From contig CAYPXZ010000020.1 of assembly GCA_964414785.1 (NCBI GenBank), forward strand, positions 1 through 64,000: DNA of 64,000 nt, given 5' to 3'. The notes beneath the pieces are model-generated. The model saw only the letters and a program-made list of their open reading frames with translations. It searched no databases and had not been told where the DNA came from. Shown in pieces: positions 1-8,399 of the stretch; position 1 is the first letter of the stretch, and every line of letters starts with the position of its first letter. The position numbers were made by a program, and so were the translations under genes. This stretch comes from Palsa-1447 sp964414785 (lineage in GTDB: Bacteria; Verrucomicrobiota; Verrucomicrobiia; Opitutales; Opitutaceae).

Positions 1-53
1 AACCTAGACAAAACGAGTCAGAGTCGTTTGTGCTACCATTACACCACCAGGCA
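1..53 (-). tRNA. tRNA-Gln (anticodon CTG), partial at window edge
   Basis: Read on the minus strand, positions 53 to 1 give an acceptor strand TGCCTGG, a D-arm containing GGTGTAATGGTAGCAC and an anticodon arm with five-base stem AACGA/TCGTT enclosing the loop CTCTGAC. The anticodon is CTG, which reads CAG (Gln). The T-arm and 3' acceptor half lie outside the window. It is the first visible of three consecutive minus-strand tRNA genes. Confidence 0.9.
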
Positions 54-72
54 GTGGGACTGTTTGCAAAAG

Positions 73-147
73 TGGAGCCGGCGATGGGATTCGAACCCGC
101 AACCGCGTGTTTACAAAACACGTGCTCTACCATTGAGCTACGCCGGC
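73..147 (-). tRNA. tRNA-Thr (anticodon TGT)
   Basis: The minus strand folds as a full cloverleaf. The acceptor stem GCCGGCG pairs with CGCCGGC, the D-arm has GCTCAATGGTAGAGC, and the anticodon stem CGTGT/ACACG encloses TTTGTAA, giving anticodon TGT (Thr, codon ACA). The T-arm has GGTTCGAATCC. The 3' CCA appears encoded (TGG at 73-75 on the plus strand). It lies between tRNA-Gln and tRNA-Lys, probably in one transcript. Confidence 0.97.
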
Positions 148-205
148 CCGGGAATCCGGAAGGGAGGTTCCTAATTTTGACTGGGAAATAACGCCGGGGA
201 AAAGA

Positions 206-280
<75 letters not shown>

Positions 281-305
281 ATCAAGCTAAGGAATCAAAA
301 GCTCA

Positions 306-314
306 AAAATAGCA
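306..314 (-). promoter_or_regulatory. possible extended -10 for the tRNA array
   Basis: On the minus strand this reads TGCTATTTT, an extended -10-like element (TGn followed by a TATAAT-like hexamer) about 26 bases before the first base of tRNA-Lys. No good -35 is seen at 17 bases spacing; a TTGACT at 321-326 is too close. The rest of 281-539, between the tRNA array and the glycosyltransferase stop, shows no gene. Inferred from position and motif only. Confidence 0.25.
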
Positions 315-539
315 CCCGCAAGTCAACTCGATTTCGAGGTATCGCTGCGGAAAGACAGGGAATGCGTGGTGGCGCCGGGGGAGGGGGCGGAGCCGCTGGG
401 GGCCACGATGGGGTGTCCGGCGCTCCGGCGAAACGTTTCCTGGAGCCCAATTCAATGGTGGCCAGCCCTGGTGAAGCGCCGCGGGTCGGCACCCCCCTAG
501 GGTGCCTATCAGGCAGCGCGGGAGACGCTTCCGCAGGAG

Positions 540-3500
540 CTAGGGCGCAACCTTGCCGGCGGCGACAAGCCATCCAAGGACCAGGTCGGGTGAGGCGAAG
601 GCCGTGGAGGTGATTTCGCCGGTGAACCTCGACTGGTTGGTCGACCCGCCAATGCCGTCGAAACCGGGCGTGATGTGGTCGGCCCTTGAGGCGTACGCGC
701 TGATCGGCGCCATGAGCACGGGTCTGCGGTCGAAGCCGATCACGGTCCAGTCCCTGAGCCTGAGCCAGCCCGGGTGCAGCGTGTAGATCGGGTCCGAAGC
801 CGGTGGGAAGAGGGCACCGTTGGAAACCACGACCTCGTGCGGAATCCCCTTCGGCCCTATGTCGACCGAACCCGACGTGGGTCCACCGAGTCCCCAATGG
901 TCGAGGCCGAAGCGCGCCTTGCCGCTGCCCTCGTAGCGCACGAACAGGATGTCGCCGGCTCCGGTGACCCCGGTTGCCAGGAGCGGCTCGGCGACGCCGG
1001 CGCGGTCGGGGAATTGCAGGTTAAGCAGAAGGGGGCCCGAGCTGTCGCCCAAGGGCAGGGCGGATTGCTGCACCTCCGTGCCGAAGCGCGGGATAAGGTC
1101 GATCGCCGCGGCCGGGGATGCGCTTTCAGCGATCTCAACCTTCCCGTTGAAGAAGGTCTCGACGCCCGCGATCCCGACCTGGTTCGACAGGAGCCGTATC
1201 TCGCTCGGAGTCGAGGGCGAGGGTACGATCCTGCGGGCGAGGATCACCTTTCCCTGCGCCTGCACGACGAGGTGGTCGATCAGCGGGCGCCATTCGGGGT
1301 GCGCGGAGTACAGCGGCGAAGCGTCGGGCGGCATCAGGCTTCCCATGGAGACGACGAGGTCGAGCCTGCGGTCCTTGCCCGTCTGGAGCGGCGCCGACTC
1401 CAGGGCGAGCGAGGTCTCGTGTATCGTCTCGCCGTCGCGGACGAACTCCAGGCGCAGGGCGCCGTGCTCCTTGAAGGAGACGCAGAGGCTGTCGGCGGCG
1501 GCAGGGCCCCCGGCCGTGATCAGGGGTTCGTACGTCCCTTCGCGCCCGGCCGGCAATTCCACGCAGAGGTGAAGCGGACCGGGGTAGCCCAGCCAGAGGG
1601 GGTCCTGCCGCAGCGAGTCCAGGCGGTCGTCCCGCGCCAGCTGCGCCATCTCGCGCAGGTCCACGCTCTCGATGCCGAGGACGGTGCCGAGCATGGTGGG
1701 CTCGGCCGTCCCGTTTGTGGTGAGGTTCACCCCGACGAAGATGTCGCCGGGCGCCGAGGGATGGCTTGCTGCCCGCGAGGATATGACGGTCTGCTCGTCC
1801 AGCCTCAGGAGCACTTTCTGCCGGAGATTGGGCCACGCCGAGCGGACCTCCTCGCCCGCACCCGGGGGCGGATTGGGGGGAAGCATGGAGCCAAAAAGGA
1901 CGACAATGGAATGCTCCTTCGTCAGGTCCAGGGCCACCGGCGCGGAAACGAGGGCTCCGGAACCGTGGCAGTCATAGCCGAAGCTCACGTGGCCCTCGTC
2001 CAGGTAGCGAACGAATGCCGTGCACACATCCGGGCTCGTGCCGGTCGTCACCAGGGGATCCGCATACCCGGCGTGGCCCTGCGAAAGGCGCACCCGAAGC
2101 CTGAGCGGGCCGGGATACCCTCCCAGGGACGCGGGCGGCGTGAACGGAGTCCACTCCAGGCGCATCGCGATGTCGCTGTCCCCGACGTAGCGCCGCTGCT
2201 CCTCGTTGAACCCCTCGAAGAGGTAGGGCCGGAAGGCGAACGGGTGGCGCCGCACGAGGAGGAGCTTGCCGGGGTGGAAGTCCTCGTCGACGGGCTCCCC
2301 CGGGCGCAGGATCCGCGCATTGGTCATGTGGAAGGCGCCGAAGGGCGCCGCGCGGATGACGCTCTTTGCCTCGGCCAGGAACTGCCGGGCGAACACGATC
2401 CGGAAGGGTGCGTACAGGTTCAGGGACGCAAGCGCCGCGAACGCGGCGAGAAGGCCCAATGCGACCCGCGCGCTTGGGCGGCGCCTTGCCCAGAGGTCCT
2501 CCGCCGCCCAGGCAGACGAGAGGCACAGGAAGGGGGCGAGGATCCTGGCGGTCCTCCCGTAGACGACGAAGGTCCTTGTCACGTCGGCGGTGAACACGAG
2601 GCAGGCGTAGAGCGAAGCGGCCATCAGCACCCACAGGAGGGGCCGCTCCAGCGGGCCCCTTGCGCGGGTGCGGGTGATCACATAGGCGGCGCCGGCAAGC
2701 CAGATGAGCAGCACGGGGCCCTCGGTGCTCCAGAGGTACTGCCACACAAACACATGACCCCGGCCGAAGTCCCCCTGGAACACGGTCCCCGAAAAGCTCC
2801 TGAAGGACGCGACCAAGTCGGCGCCCAGTCCGCGCGCCGCGGCCACCGCGCCGAGGATCGGAATCGCCAGGCCCAGGCCCGACAGCGCGGCGCGAAGGGC
2901 GGCCCTTCCCGTCCCGCGGGCGCGGGCGACATGGACCACGAGGACGACCCCGCCGACGACCCAGTACCCGTTGTAGGTCAGGAACCCGAGGCCCGCCAGC
3001 ATGCCCGCCAGGAAGCTTCTCCATGGGGCGGGTGGTCCGAGGGCAACGGCCAGCGACGCCATGCAGAGGGCGAGCGCCACGTCGTACGGGAAAAGGTGCC
3101 GCGAGTAGTAGAAGAGGCAGTTGGCGCACGCGCCGAAGAAGACCGCGAGCCACGCCTCCCGCCGCGAAGCCCCGAGCAGCCGGGCGCAGCGCCCGAGGAG
3201 CGCAAGGGTGGCCACGGAAAAGAGGCTGATCGCGCAGGCGGCGCGCACCGGGGAGTCCCCAAACCTGGCGTCCGCCCAGGCCAGGGGAAGGGCCAGGACC
3301 TTGAAGAAGAGGTGATCGGCCGTCCCAATGACCTTCAGTAGGCCGGCTTTGTTTTCGCCGTTCGAGAAGAGCTCCACGGCGCTCGTCGCGGCGTGGTACC
3401 GGCCCTCGTCGGACCAGTAGTTCTGGCCACCGCTTGCCGCCAGGAGGAACCTCAGCCCAAGGGCGAGGGCAAGGGTGCCGAGGGTCAGCCTCGGCCAGAT

Positions 3501-3542
3501 TCGGGAGTCCGCGCCTAGGTCTGGGGTCGCGGGAGCGCTCAT
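540..3542 (-). CDS. GT39/ArnT-like membrane glycosyltransferase with triple C-terminal repeat domain
   Basis: A 1000-residue protein. Residues about 15-390 hold about ten hydrophobic segments. The first periplasmic loop carries WSDEGRY (residues 43-49), where the PMT/ArnT (GT39/GT83) superfamily keeps its acidic catalytic motif. These enzymes transfer sugars from polyprenyl-phosphate carriers on the outer face of the inner membrane. Residues about 474-1000 are soluble and contain three copies of a roughly 150-residue unit (474-625, 651-803, 834-980). Each copy has a [G/S]xxGPLxL opening, an A[D/E]PLxxTG-like strand and a GS/GA-L[M/F]PP segment. The repeat is not a domain I can name; it could be a beta-sandwich carbohydrate-binding module. 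Start ATG at 3542. It stands alone, divergent from rpmI. Substrate unknown. Confidence 0.75.
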   Translation of the reverse strand: MSAPATPDLGADSRIWPRLTLGTLALALGLRFLLAASGGQNYWSDEGRYHAATSAVELFSNGENKAGLLKVIGTADHLFFKVLALPLAWADARFGDSPVRAACAISLFSVATLALLGRCARLLGASRREAWLAVFFGACANCLFYYSRHLFPYDVALALCMASLAVALGPPAPWRSFLAGMLAGLGFLTYNGYWVVGGVVLVVHVARARGTGRAALRAALSGLGLAIPILGAVAAARGLGADLVASFRSFSGTVFQGDFGRGHVFVWQYLWSTEGPVLLIWLAGAAYVITRTRARGPLERPLLWVLMAASLYACLVFTADVTRTFVVYGRTARILAPFLCLSSAWAAEDLWARRRPSARVALGLLAAFAALASLNLYAPFRIVFARQFLAEAKSVIRAAPFGAFHMTNARILRPGEPVDEDFHPGKLLLVRRHPFAFRPYLFEGFNEEQRRYVGDSDIAMRLEWTPFTPPASLGGYPGPLRLRVRLSQGHAGYADPLVTTGTSPDVCTAFVRYLDEGHVSFGYDCHGSGALVSAPVALDLTKEHSIVVLFGSMLPPNPPPGAGEEVRSAWPNLRQKVLLRLDEQTVISSRAASHPSAPGDIFVGVNLTTNGTAEPTMLGTVLGIESVDLREMAQLARDDRLDSLRQDPLWLGYPGPLHLCVELPAGREGTYEPLITAGGPAAADSLCVSFKEHGALRLEFVRDGETIHETSLALESAPLQTGKDRRLDLVVSMGSLMPPDASPLYSAHPEWRPLIDHLVVQAQGKVILARRIVPSPSTPSEIRLLSNQVGIAGVETFFNGKVEIAESASPAAAIDLIPRFGTEVQQSALPLGDSSGPLLLNLQFPDRAGVAEPLLATGVTGAGDILFVRYEGSGKARFGLDHWGLGGPTSGSVDIGPKGIPHEVVVSNGALFPPASDPIYTLHPGWLRLRDWTVIGFDRRPVLMAPISAYASRADHITPGFDGIGGSTNQSRFTGEITSTAFASPDLVLGWLVAAGKVAP

Positions 3543-3872
3543 GCGGGGTTCCTCGTGCTCCAGGGGGATCCGTCTCTCGCTCGCGGTCTATGCGCAAGCG
3601 ATCGGGAAAAAATCGAGGTAGGGGGCACCACGGGGGACAGGTCGCGATTCGGCAGGACCTTGCGAAAGTGGTCAAACATGATCTGCCGCTCGGTTGCCCC
3701 CTTTTGCCGGGTGCAAGGGGCAGGCGCCCCGTCCGGCGAAACCGCTCGTTTCGGCCCGGGAATTTCGGCCGGAACCGACGGGATGTGTCCTCAGGTCGCT
3801 CTCAATCATGCCCCTGGGGATTTTTCCCCTTGCAAACACGTCCCTCACTCTATGGTTTCGACCGCTCCTCTC
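3543..3872. other. divergent intergenic region between the glycosyltransferase and rpmI
   Basis: This 330-base non-coding gap separates two divergent genes. Ribosomal operons starting with rpmI usually have infC just upstream, and no infC is present here. A bulged hairpin is visible at 3695-3722 (TGCCCCCTT pairing with AAGGGGCA). A short GGGGA/TTCCCC palindrome with an internal T run lies near 3816-3829, so leader or attenuator structure for the ribosomal genes is possible. Short ORFs here look like noise. Confidence 0.5.
3830..3856 (+). promoter_or_regulatory. weak candidate promoter for rpmI
   Basis: TTGCAA at 3830-3835 and TATGGT at 3851-3856 resemble sigma-70 -35 and -10 hexamers, but the 15-base spacer is shorter than usual. 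It would start transcription only about 10 bases before the rpmI ATG at 3873. No better candidate was found by eye. Confidence 0.2.
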
Positions 3873-4067
3873 ATGCAAAAGACCAAGAAGTCCATTGCCA
3901 AGCGCTTCAAATTGACCGCCCGCGGCAAGCTGATGCGCCGCACACCCGGTTTCCGCCACCTGCTTTCCGCCAAGTCGACAAAGCAGAAGCGCCGCGCTAC
4001 CAAGGACAAGCTCGTTGCCCCTGGCCACGCCAAGCCCCTTTTGCGCAGCCTCCCGTTCGGCCTCTAA
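3873..4067 (+). CDS. rpmI: 50S ribosomal protein L35
   Basis: A 64-residue, very basic protein with the L35 pattern: an N-terminal KKSIAKRFKLTARGKLMRR stretch and a later FRHLLSAKSTKQKRR stretch. The length matches the family (about 64-66). The ATG at 3873 is preferred over an in-frame ATG at 3852, because starting there would add seven residues not typical of L35. It is followed after 90 bases by rplT, the conserved L35-L20 order. It is a structural protein of the large ribosomal subunit. Confidence 0.95.
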   Translation: MQKTKKSIAKRFKLTARGKLMRRTPGFRHLLSAKSTKQKRRATKDKLVAPGHAKPLLRSLPFGL

Positions 4068-4157
4068 AAGGGCCGCGGCCTGCGCCAATCCAAACCACGC
4101 CTGGCGGGTGAAATCCTAAGCCGACCCGCCGGCGACTAACCCAAGGAACAACACAAC

Positions 4158-4538
4158 ATGGCTCGTGCAACAAACTCCCCCGCGTCGCGCAAGCGCCGCA
4201 AGAAGGTGCTGAAATACGCCAAGGGCTATTTCGGCAACAAATCCAAGCTCTTCCGCTACGCGAAAGAGGCCGTCCAGCACGCCTGGCAGTACGCCTACCG
4301 CGACCGCAAGAAGAAGAAGGGCGAGTGGCGCTCCCTCTGGATCGTCCGCCTGAACGCCGCATGCCGCGCCGCGGACATGAGCTACAGCCGCTTTGTCGAG
4401 GGCCTGAAGGCCGCCGGCATCGGCCTTGACCGCAAGGTCCTCGCCGACATCGCCGTCAACGACCCCGCCGCCTTTGACTCCCTCGTCCTGCAGGCCCGCG
4501 AGGCCCTGAAGGCCAAGGCCTCCGCCAAGAAGCCCTGA
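4158..4538 (+). CDS. rplT: 50S ribosomal protein L20
   Basis: A 126-residue basic protein with the L20 features: N-terminal RKRRKKVLKYAKGYFGNKS, then the AYRDRKKKKGEWRSLWI stretch and the C-terminal globular part with SYSRFVEGLKAAG. L20 binds 23S rRNA early in large-subunit assembly and in several bacteria represses its own operon by binding the mRNA leader. It lies between rpmI and pheS, and 20 bases separate its stop from the pheS start, so co-transcription is likely. Confidence 0.97.
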   Translation: MARATNSPASRKRRKKVLKYAKGYFGNKSKLFRYAKEAVQHAWQYAYRDRKKKKGEWRSLWIVRLNAACRAADMSYSRFVEGLKAAGIGLDRKVLADIAVNDPAAFDSLVLQAREALKAKASAKKP

Positions 4539-4558
4539 CGCGCTGAAGCAGGACAGAG

Positions 4559-5611
4559 ATGCAAGAGCAGCTCTCCTCGCTTCTCACCAAGGCTAGCGCC
4601 GAGCTCCAGTCGATCCGGACCCGCCCGGAGCTGGAGGGGGCCAAGGCCCGGTACGTGGGCCCCAACGGGGAGTTCACGGCCTTGATGAAGCAGATGGGGT
4701 CGGTCGCGAAGGAGCTTCGCCCGGCCATGGGCAAGCTCGTGAACGAATCCAAGGGGCGCCTGCAGGCGCTCCTCGACGCGAAGCTGCGCCAGATCGAGGA
4801 GTCGGAGCTTGCGGCCCGCCTCGGCCCGCCGATCGACCCGACGCTCCCGTCCCCCGACCTGGGGCCCGGGACCTTCCATCCCCTGACCCTCGTGCGCGAG
4901 GAGGTATGCCGGATCCTTCGCAAGGTGGGCTTCGTCGTCGCCGACGGCCCCGAGGTCGAGACGGAGTTCTACTGCTTCGACGCGCTCAACACGCCGCCCG
5001 ACCACCCGGCCCGCGACCCCCAGGACACGTTCTACTTCCCGCCGGCGGCGCAGTTCGGCAACGTCTCCCGGCACCGGCCGGGGGAGCGCTACCTCCTTCG
5101 CACCCACACCTCCTCGGTGCAGGTGCGCACGATGCTCAAGGGGCCGCCCCCGATCCGCATCGTCTCGCCGGGGCGCGTCTACCGCCGCGACACCTCGGAC
5201 GCCTCGCACAGCGCCAACTTCCACCAGATCGAGTGCCTGTACGTCGACCGCAACGTCACGGTGCGCGACCTGAAGGCGCTCCTGGACTACCTCTTCGAGG
5301 CCCTGATGGGCCCCGGCACGAAGACGCGCTTCAGGCCGCACTATTTCGGCTACACCGAGCCGAGCTTCGAGGTCGACCTCTCGGCCAAGCACCTGCCCAA
5401 GGTGAACAAGGAGTGGATCGAGATCGGCGGCTGCGGGATCGTCGACCCCGAGGTCTTCAGGGCCGTCGGCTACGACCCCGAGGTCTGGACGGGCTACGCC
5501 TTCGGGATGGGGATCGAGCGCCTGGCGATGACGCTCTACGGGATCGATGACATCCGGGTTTTCTACCAGAACGACCTGAGGCTCCTGCGCCAGTTCGGCG
5601 GCGCAATCTAG
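4559..5611 (+). CDS. pheS: phenylalanyl-tRNA synthetase alpha subunit
   Basis: A 350-residue class II synthetase subunit; with PheT it forms the alpha2-beta2 enzyme that charges tRNA-Phe. An N-terminal coiled-coil region (about residues 1-90) is followed by the catalytic core. The core contains VADGPEVETEFYCFDALN, motif 2 around GRVYRRDTSDASHSANFHQ and motif 3 GYAFGMGIERLAMTLYGI near the C-terminus. The length agrees with bacterial PheS (about 330-350). It sits 18 bases before pheT, in the common rpmI-rplT-pheS-pheT order. Confidence 0.98.
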   Translation: MQEQLSSLLTKASAELQSIRTRPELEGAKARYVGPNGEFTALMKQMGSVAKELRPAMGKLVNESKGRLQALLDAKLRQIEESELAARLGPPIDPTLPSPDLGPGTFHPLTLVREEVCRILRKVGFVVADGPEVETEFYCFDALNTPPDHPARDPQDTFYFPPAAQFGNVSRHRPGERYLLRTHTSSVQVRTMLKGPPPIRIVSPGRVYRRDTSDASHSANFHQIECLYVDRNVTVRDLKALLDYLFEALMGPGTKTRFRPHYFGYTEPSFEVDLSAKHLPKVNKEWIEIGGCGIVDPEVFRAVGYDPEVWTGYAFGMGIERLAMTLYGIDDIRVFYQNDLRLLRQFGGAI

Positions 5612-5629
5612 GGGGCCCCGAATCCGAGG

Positions 5630-8083
5630 ATGAAAATCTCGCTCAACTGGATCTGGGACTACGTGGCGCTCGACGCCCCGGTCGAGGAGCTGACGCGCGC
5701 GATCACCTTCCTCGGCTTCGAGGTGGAGCACGTCCTGCAGACCGGCGCCCCGGAGCTCAAGGGCGTCGTCGTGGGGGAGGTGCTCACCCGCGACAAGCAC
5801 CCGAACGCCGACAAGCTGTCGGTCTGCACGGTGGACCTGGGGCCGGCGGGCGGGGTCAAGACGATCGTCTGCGGCGCCCAGAACTACAAGGTCGGGGACC
5901 GGGTCCCGGTCGCCCTGCCGGGGGCCGTCCTGCCCGGGGATTTCACGATCAAGCAGTCGAAGATCAGGGGACAGCTCTCCGACGGGATGATGTGCTCGGC
6001 AAGGGAGCTGGGCATGGGCGACGACCATGCGGGGCTGCTCATCCTGCCCGGGACCCCTCCGCTGGGGACCCCGATCAACGAGGTGCTGCCCCCGGGCGAC
6101 ACCGTCTTTGACGTTGAGATTACCCCCAACCGGCCCGACTGCCTCTCGCACCTCGGGCTCGCCCGGGAACTGGCGGCGTGGTTCCGCAGGGACTTGGTCT
6201 ACCCCCAGGTGAAGTTCCAGGGCGAGACGGCGGGGCCCGCCCCCCTCGATCGCTTCAAGGGCGTCCAGGTCGACAACCCCGAGGACTGCCCGCTCTACAC
6301 GGCGCACCTCGTCACGGGGGTAAGGATCGGCCCGAGCCCCGCCTGGATGCAGGAGCGCCTGCGGGCCGTGGGCCTTCGGCCCATCAACAACGTCGTCGAC
6401 GCCGGCAACTACGTGATGCTCGAGTTCGGCCAGCCGCTCCACGCCTTCGACGCGGACAAGATCTCGGGCGGGCGCCTGGTCGTGCGCCGGGCGTTCGAGG
6501 GCGAGAAGATCACGACCCTGGACGGCAAGGAGCGCTCGCTCTCGGCGCAGACGCTCGTGATCGCGGACTCGGCGAAGGCCCTCGTCGTCGCGGGCGTCAT
6601 GGGCGGCGAGAACTCGGGCGTCGAGGCGACGACGACCTCGATCGTCGTCGAGTGCGCTATCTTCCGCGCGTCGTCGATCCGCTGGACCTCGAGGTCGCTC
6701 GGCCTCTCCTCGGACTCATCCTACCGCTACGAGCGCGGCGTCGACCCCCACATGGCCATGGAGGCCGCGCGGCGGATGATCGACCTGATCAGCGAGACGG
6801 CCGGGGGCGTGCCGGCCGGCCCCGCGTTTGTCGCCGGCGGCGACGTCCCGTGGAAGCGGGAGATCGTCCTCACGTCGGGATTCGTGCGGGAGAGGCTCGG
6901 TTTCGACATCCCCCCCGCCGAGATGAAGGCCGCCCTCGAGTCGCTCGAATTGCACGTGACGCGCGAGAACCCGGCGGGGGACGGCGGCTCCGAGTGGTGC
7001 GTCGCGATCCCGAGCTGGCGCGACGACCTCGACCGGCCGATCGACCTTGTGGAGGAGATCCTGCGCATCCACGGCACGGACAGGATCCCCGCCGCGCGGC
7101 TTACCTCGGTCGGGCTTTCCGCCGAGGACGACCCCGTCGTCGCGTTCAACCGGGCGGCGATCTCCTACCTTGTCGGGCACGACTTCCACGAGTGCGTGAA
7201 CCTGACGCTAAGGCCCGGCACGGAGCTGACGACCTGGGTGTCGGAGACGGCGGCCAAGGAGCTCGCCCTCGCCAACCCCTTCGTCGAGGACCAGTCCCAC
7301 CTCAGGCCGACGCTCGTCATGGGGCTCTTGGACACGCTGCTCCTTAACCAGTCCCGCGGCGTCGCCGCGACCCGCCTTTGCGAGGCCGGCAGGATCTTCG
7401 TCGAGTACAACGGCCACAACTACGAGGGCGCCTCGGTCGCCTTCGTGATCGCCGAGGACACCACCCGCCGGTGGAGGCGCAGGGAGCCCGCGGACTTCTA
7501 CACGGTCAAGCACCACCTGGCCGCGGTCGCGGCGTCGGCCGGGGTCGACCTGGACGCTGAGAGGGCGGACCCGGTCCTCGGCCCCGGCTACGGCTGGCAG
7601 GAGGGGCATTCGGTCGGCATCGCCTCGCAGGCGGGAGGCTGGGTCGCGCGCTTTGGCCTGGTCAACCTGGCGATGCTCAGGGCGCGGGGGATCGAGGGGA
7701 GCGTCCTCGCCGGCACCTTCACGATCCAGCCGGAGCGGATGGCGGCGTCGGCCGGGAGGAAGCGCTTCCGCGACTTCAGCCTCTTCCCCGCGGCCTTGAG
7801 GGACCTGGCGCTCGTCGTCGACCTGCAGGAGAGGGCGGGGGACGTCCGCACAAGGCTCCTTGCCGCCGCCGCCGGGGCGGCCGGCGACGCGTTCGCGGTC
7901 GAGGCGGTCGAGGTCTTCGACGTCTACCAGGGCAAGGGGCTCGCCGAGGGCAAGAAGAGCCTCGCATTCTCGCTCGTGTTCCGCTCAGCGTCGAGGACCC
8001 TGACCGACGAGGAGGTCAACCTGGCCCTCCAGAAGATCCAGGTGGCGATCGAGGCGACGAGCAATTACCAGGTCAGGAAGTAA
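5630..8083 (+). CDS. pheT: phenylalanyl-tRNA synthetase beta subunit
   Basis: An 817-residue protein of normal length for PheT (about 790-820). The N-terminus MKISLNWIWDYVAL is typical. An EMAP-type tRNA-binding domain lies at about residues 40-150 (VGEVLTRDKHPNADKLSVC). It is followed by the B3/B4 editing region with EITPNRPDCLSHLGLAREL, a B5 domain at about 400-470, the catalytic-like core, and a C-terminal ferredoxin-fold anticodon-binding domain ending at YQVRK. It forms the alpha2-beta2 enzyme with PheS and edits Tyr-tRNA-Phe. gatC follows 11 bases downstream. Confidence 0.98.
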   Translation: MKISLNWIWDYVALDAPVEELTRAITFLGFEVEHVLQTGAPELKGVVVGEVLTRDKHPNADKLSVCTVDLGPAGGVKTIVCGAQNYKVGDRVPVALPGAVLPGDFTIKQSKIRGQLSDGMMCSARELGMGDDHAGLLILPGTPPLGTPINEVLPPGDTVFDVEITPNRPDCLSHLGLARELAAWFRRDLVYPQVKFQGETAGPAPLDRFKGVQVDNPEDCPLYTAHLVTGVRIGPSPAWMQERLRAVGLRPINNVVDAGNYVMLEFGQPLHAFDADKISGGRLVVRRAFEGEKITTLDGKERSLSAQTLVIADSAKALVVAGVMGGENSGVEATTTSIVVECAIFRASSIRWTSRSLGLSSDSSYRYERGVDPHMAMEAARRMIDLISETAGGVPAGPAFVAGGDVPWKREIVLTSGFVRERLGFDIPPAEMKAALESLELHVTRENPAGDGGSEWCVAIPSWRDDLDRPIDLVEEILRIHGTDRIPAARLTSVGLSAEDDPVVAFNRAAISYLVGHDFHECVNLTLRPGTELTTWVSETAAKELALANPFVEDQSHLRPTLVMGLLDTLLLNQSRGVAATRLCEAGRIFVEYNGHNYEGASVAFVIAEDTTRRWRRREPADFYTVKHHLAAVAASAGVDLDAERADPVLGPGYGWQEGHSVGIASQAGGWVARFGLVNLAMLRARGIEGSVLAGTFTIQPERMAASAGRKRFRDFSLFPAALRDLALVVDLQERAGDVRTRLLAAAAGAAGDAFAVEAVEVFDVYQGKGLAEGKKSLAFSLVFRSASRTLTDEEVNLALQKIQVAIEATSNYQVRK

Positions 8084-8094
8084 CCCGTACCGCC

Positions 8095-8385
8095 GTGCCC
8101 AAACCCGAAGACTTCAAGCTGGACCACGTCACGAACCTGGCGCGCATCAACCTGTCGGCCGAGGAGAAGGAGCGCTTCGGCGCCCAGCTGGGCGATGTCC
8201 TCGCCTACATCGCGCTCCTGAACGAGGTCAACGTGGAGGGCGTCGAGCCGACCGCGCACGCGTTCCCGGTCGTCAACGTCTGGGCCGAGGACGTGCCCGA
8301 GCCGGGCCTCTCGGTGGAGGACGCGCTGCGCAACGCCCCGGAGAAGCGCGACAACATGTTCGTCGTCCCGAAGGTGGTCGAGTAA
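8095..8385 (+). CDS. gatC: Asp-tRNA(Asn)/Glu-tRNA(Gln) amidotransferase subunit C
   Basis: A 96-residue protein matching GatC, the small clamp subunit holding GatA and GatB together. It has the usual VTNLARINLSAEEKERFGAQL helix and a C-terminal LRNAPEKRDNMFVVPKVVE ending. The start is GTG at 8095, the only start giving the normal GatC length. It begins the gatC-gatA-gatB series, whose enzyme amidates misacylated Glu-tRNA-Gln and/or Asp-tRNA-Asn. Confidence 0.96.
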   Translation: MPKPEDFKLDHVTNLARINLSAEEKERFGAQLGDVLAYIALLNEVNVEGVEPTAHAFPVVNVWAEDVPEPGLSVEDALRNAPEKRDNMFVVPKVVE

Positions 8386-8399
8386 CCCCGGACCCCGCC

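Noticed and set aside
774..3341. 855-codon open frame on the plus strand opposite the glycosyltransferase
   Set aside because: It lies antisense to a well-supported membrane protein, is Arg/Gly/Glu-rich without domain features, and reflects GC-rich codon bias.
4382..6442. 686-codon minus-strand frame opposite rplT, pheS and pheT
   Set aside because: Antisense to three certain translation genes and low complexity.
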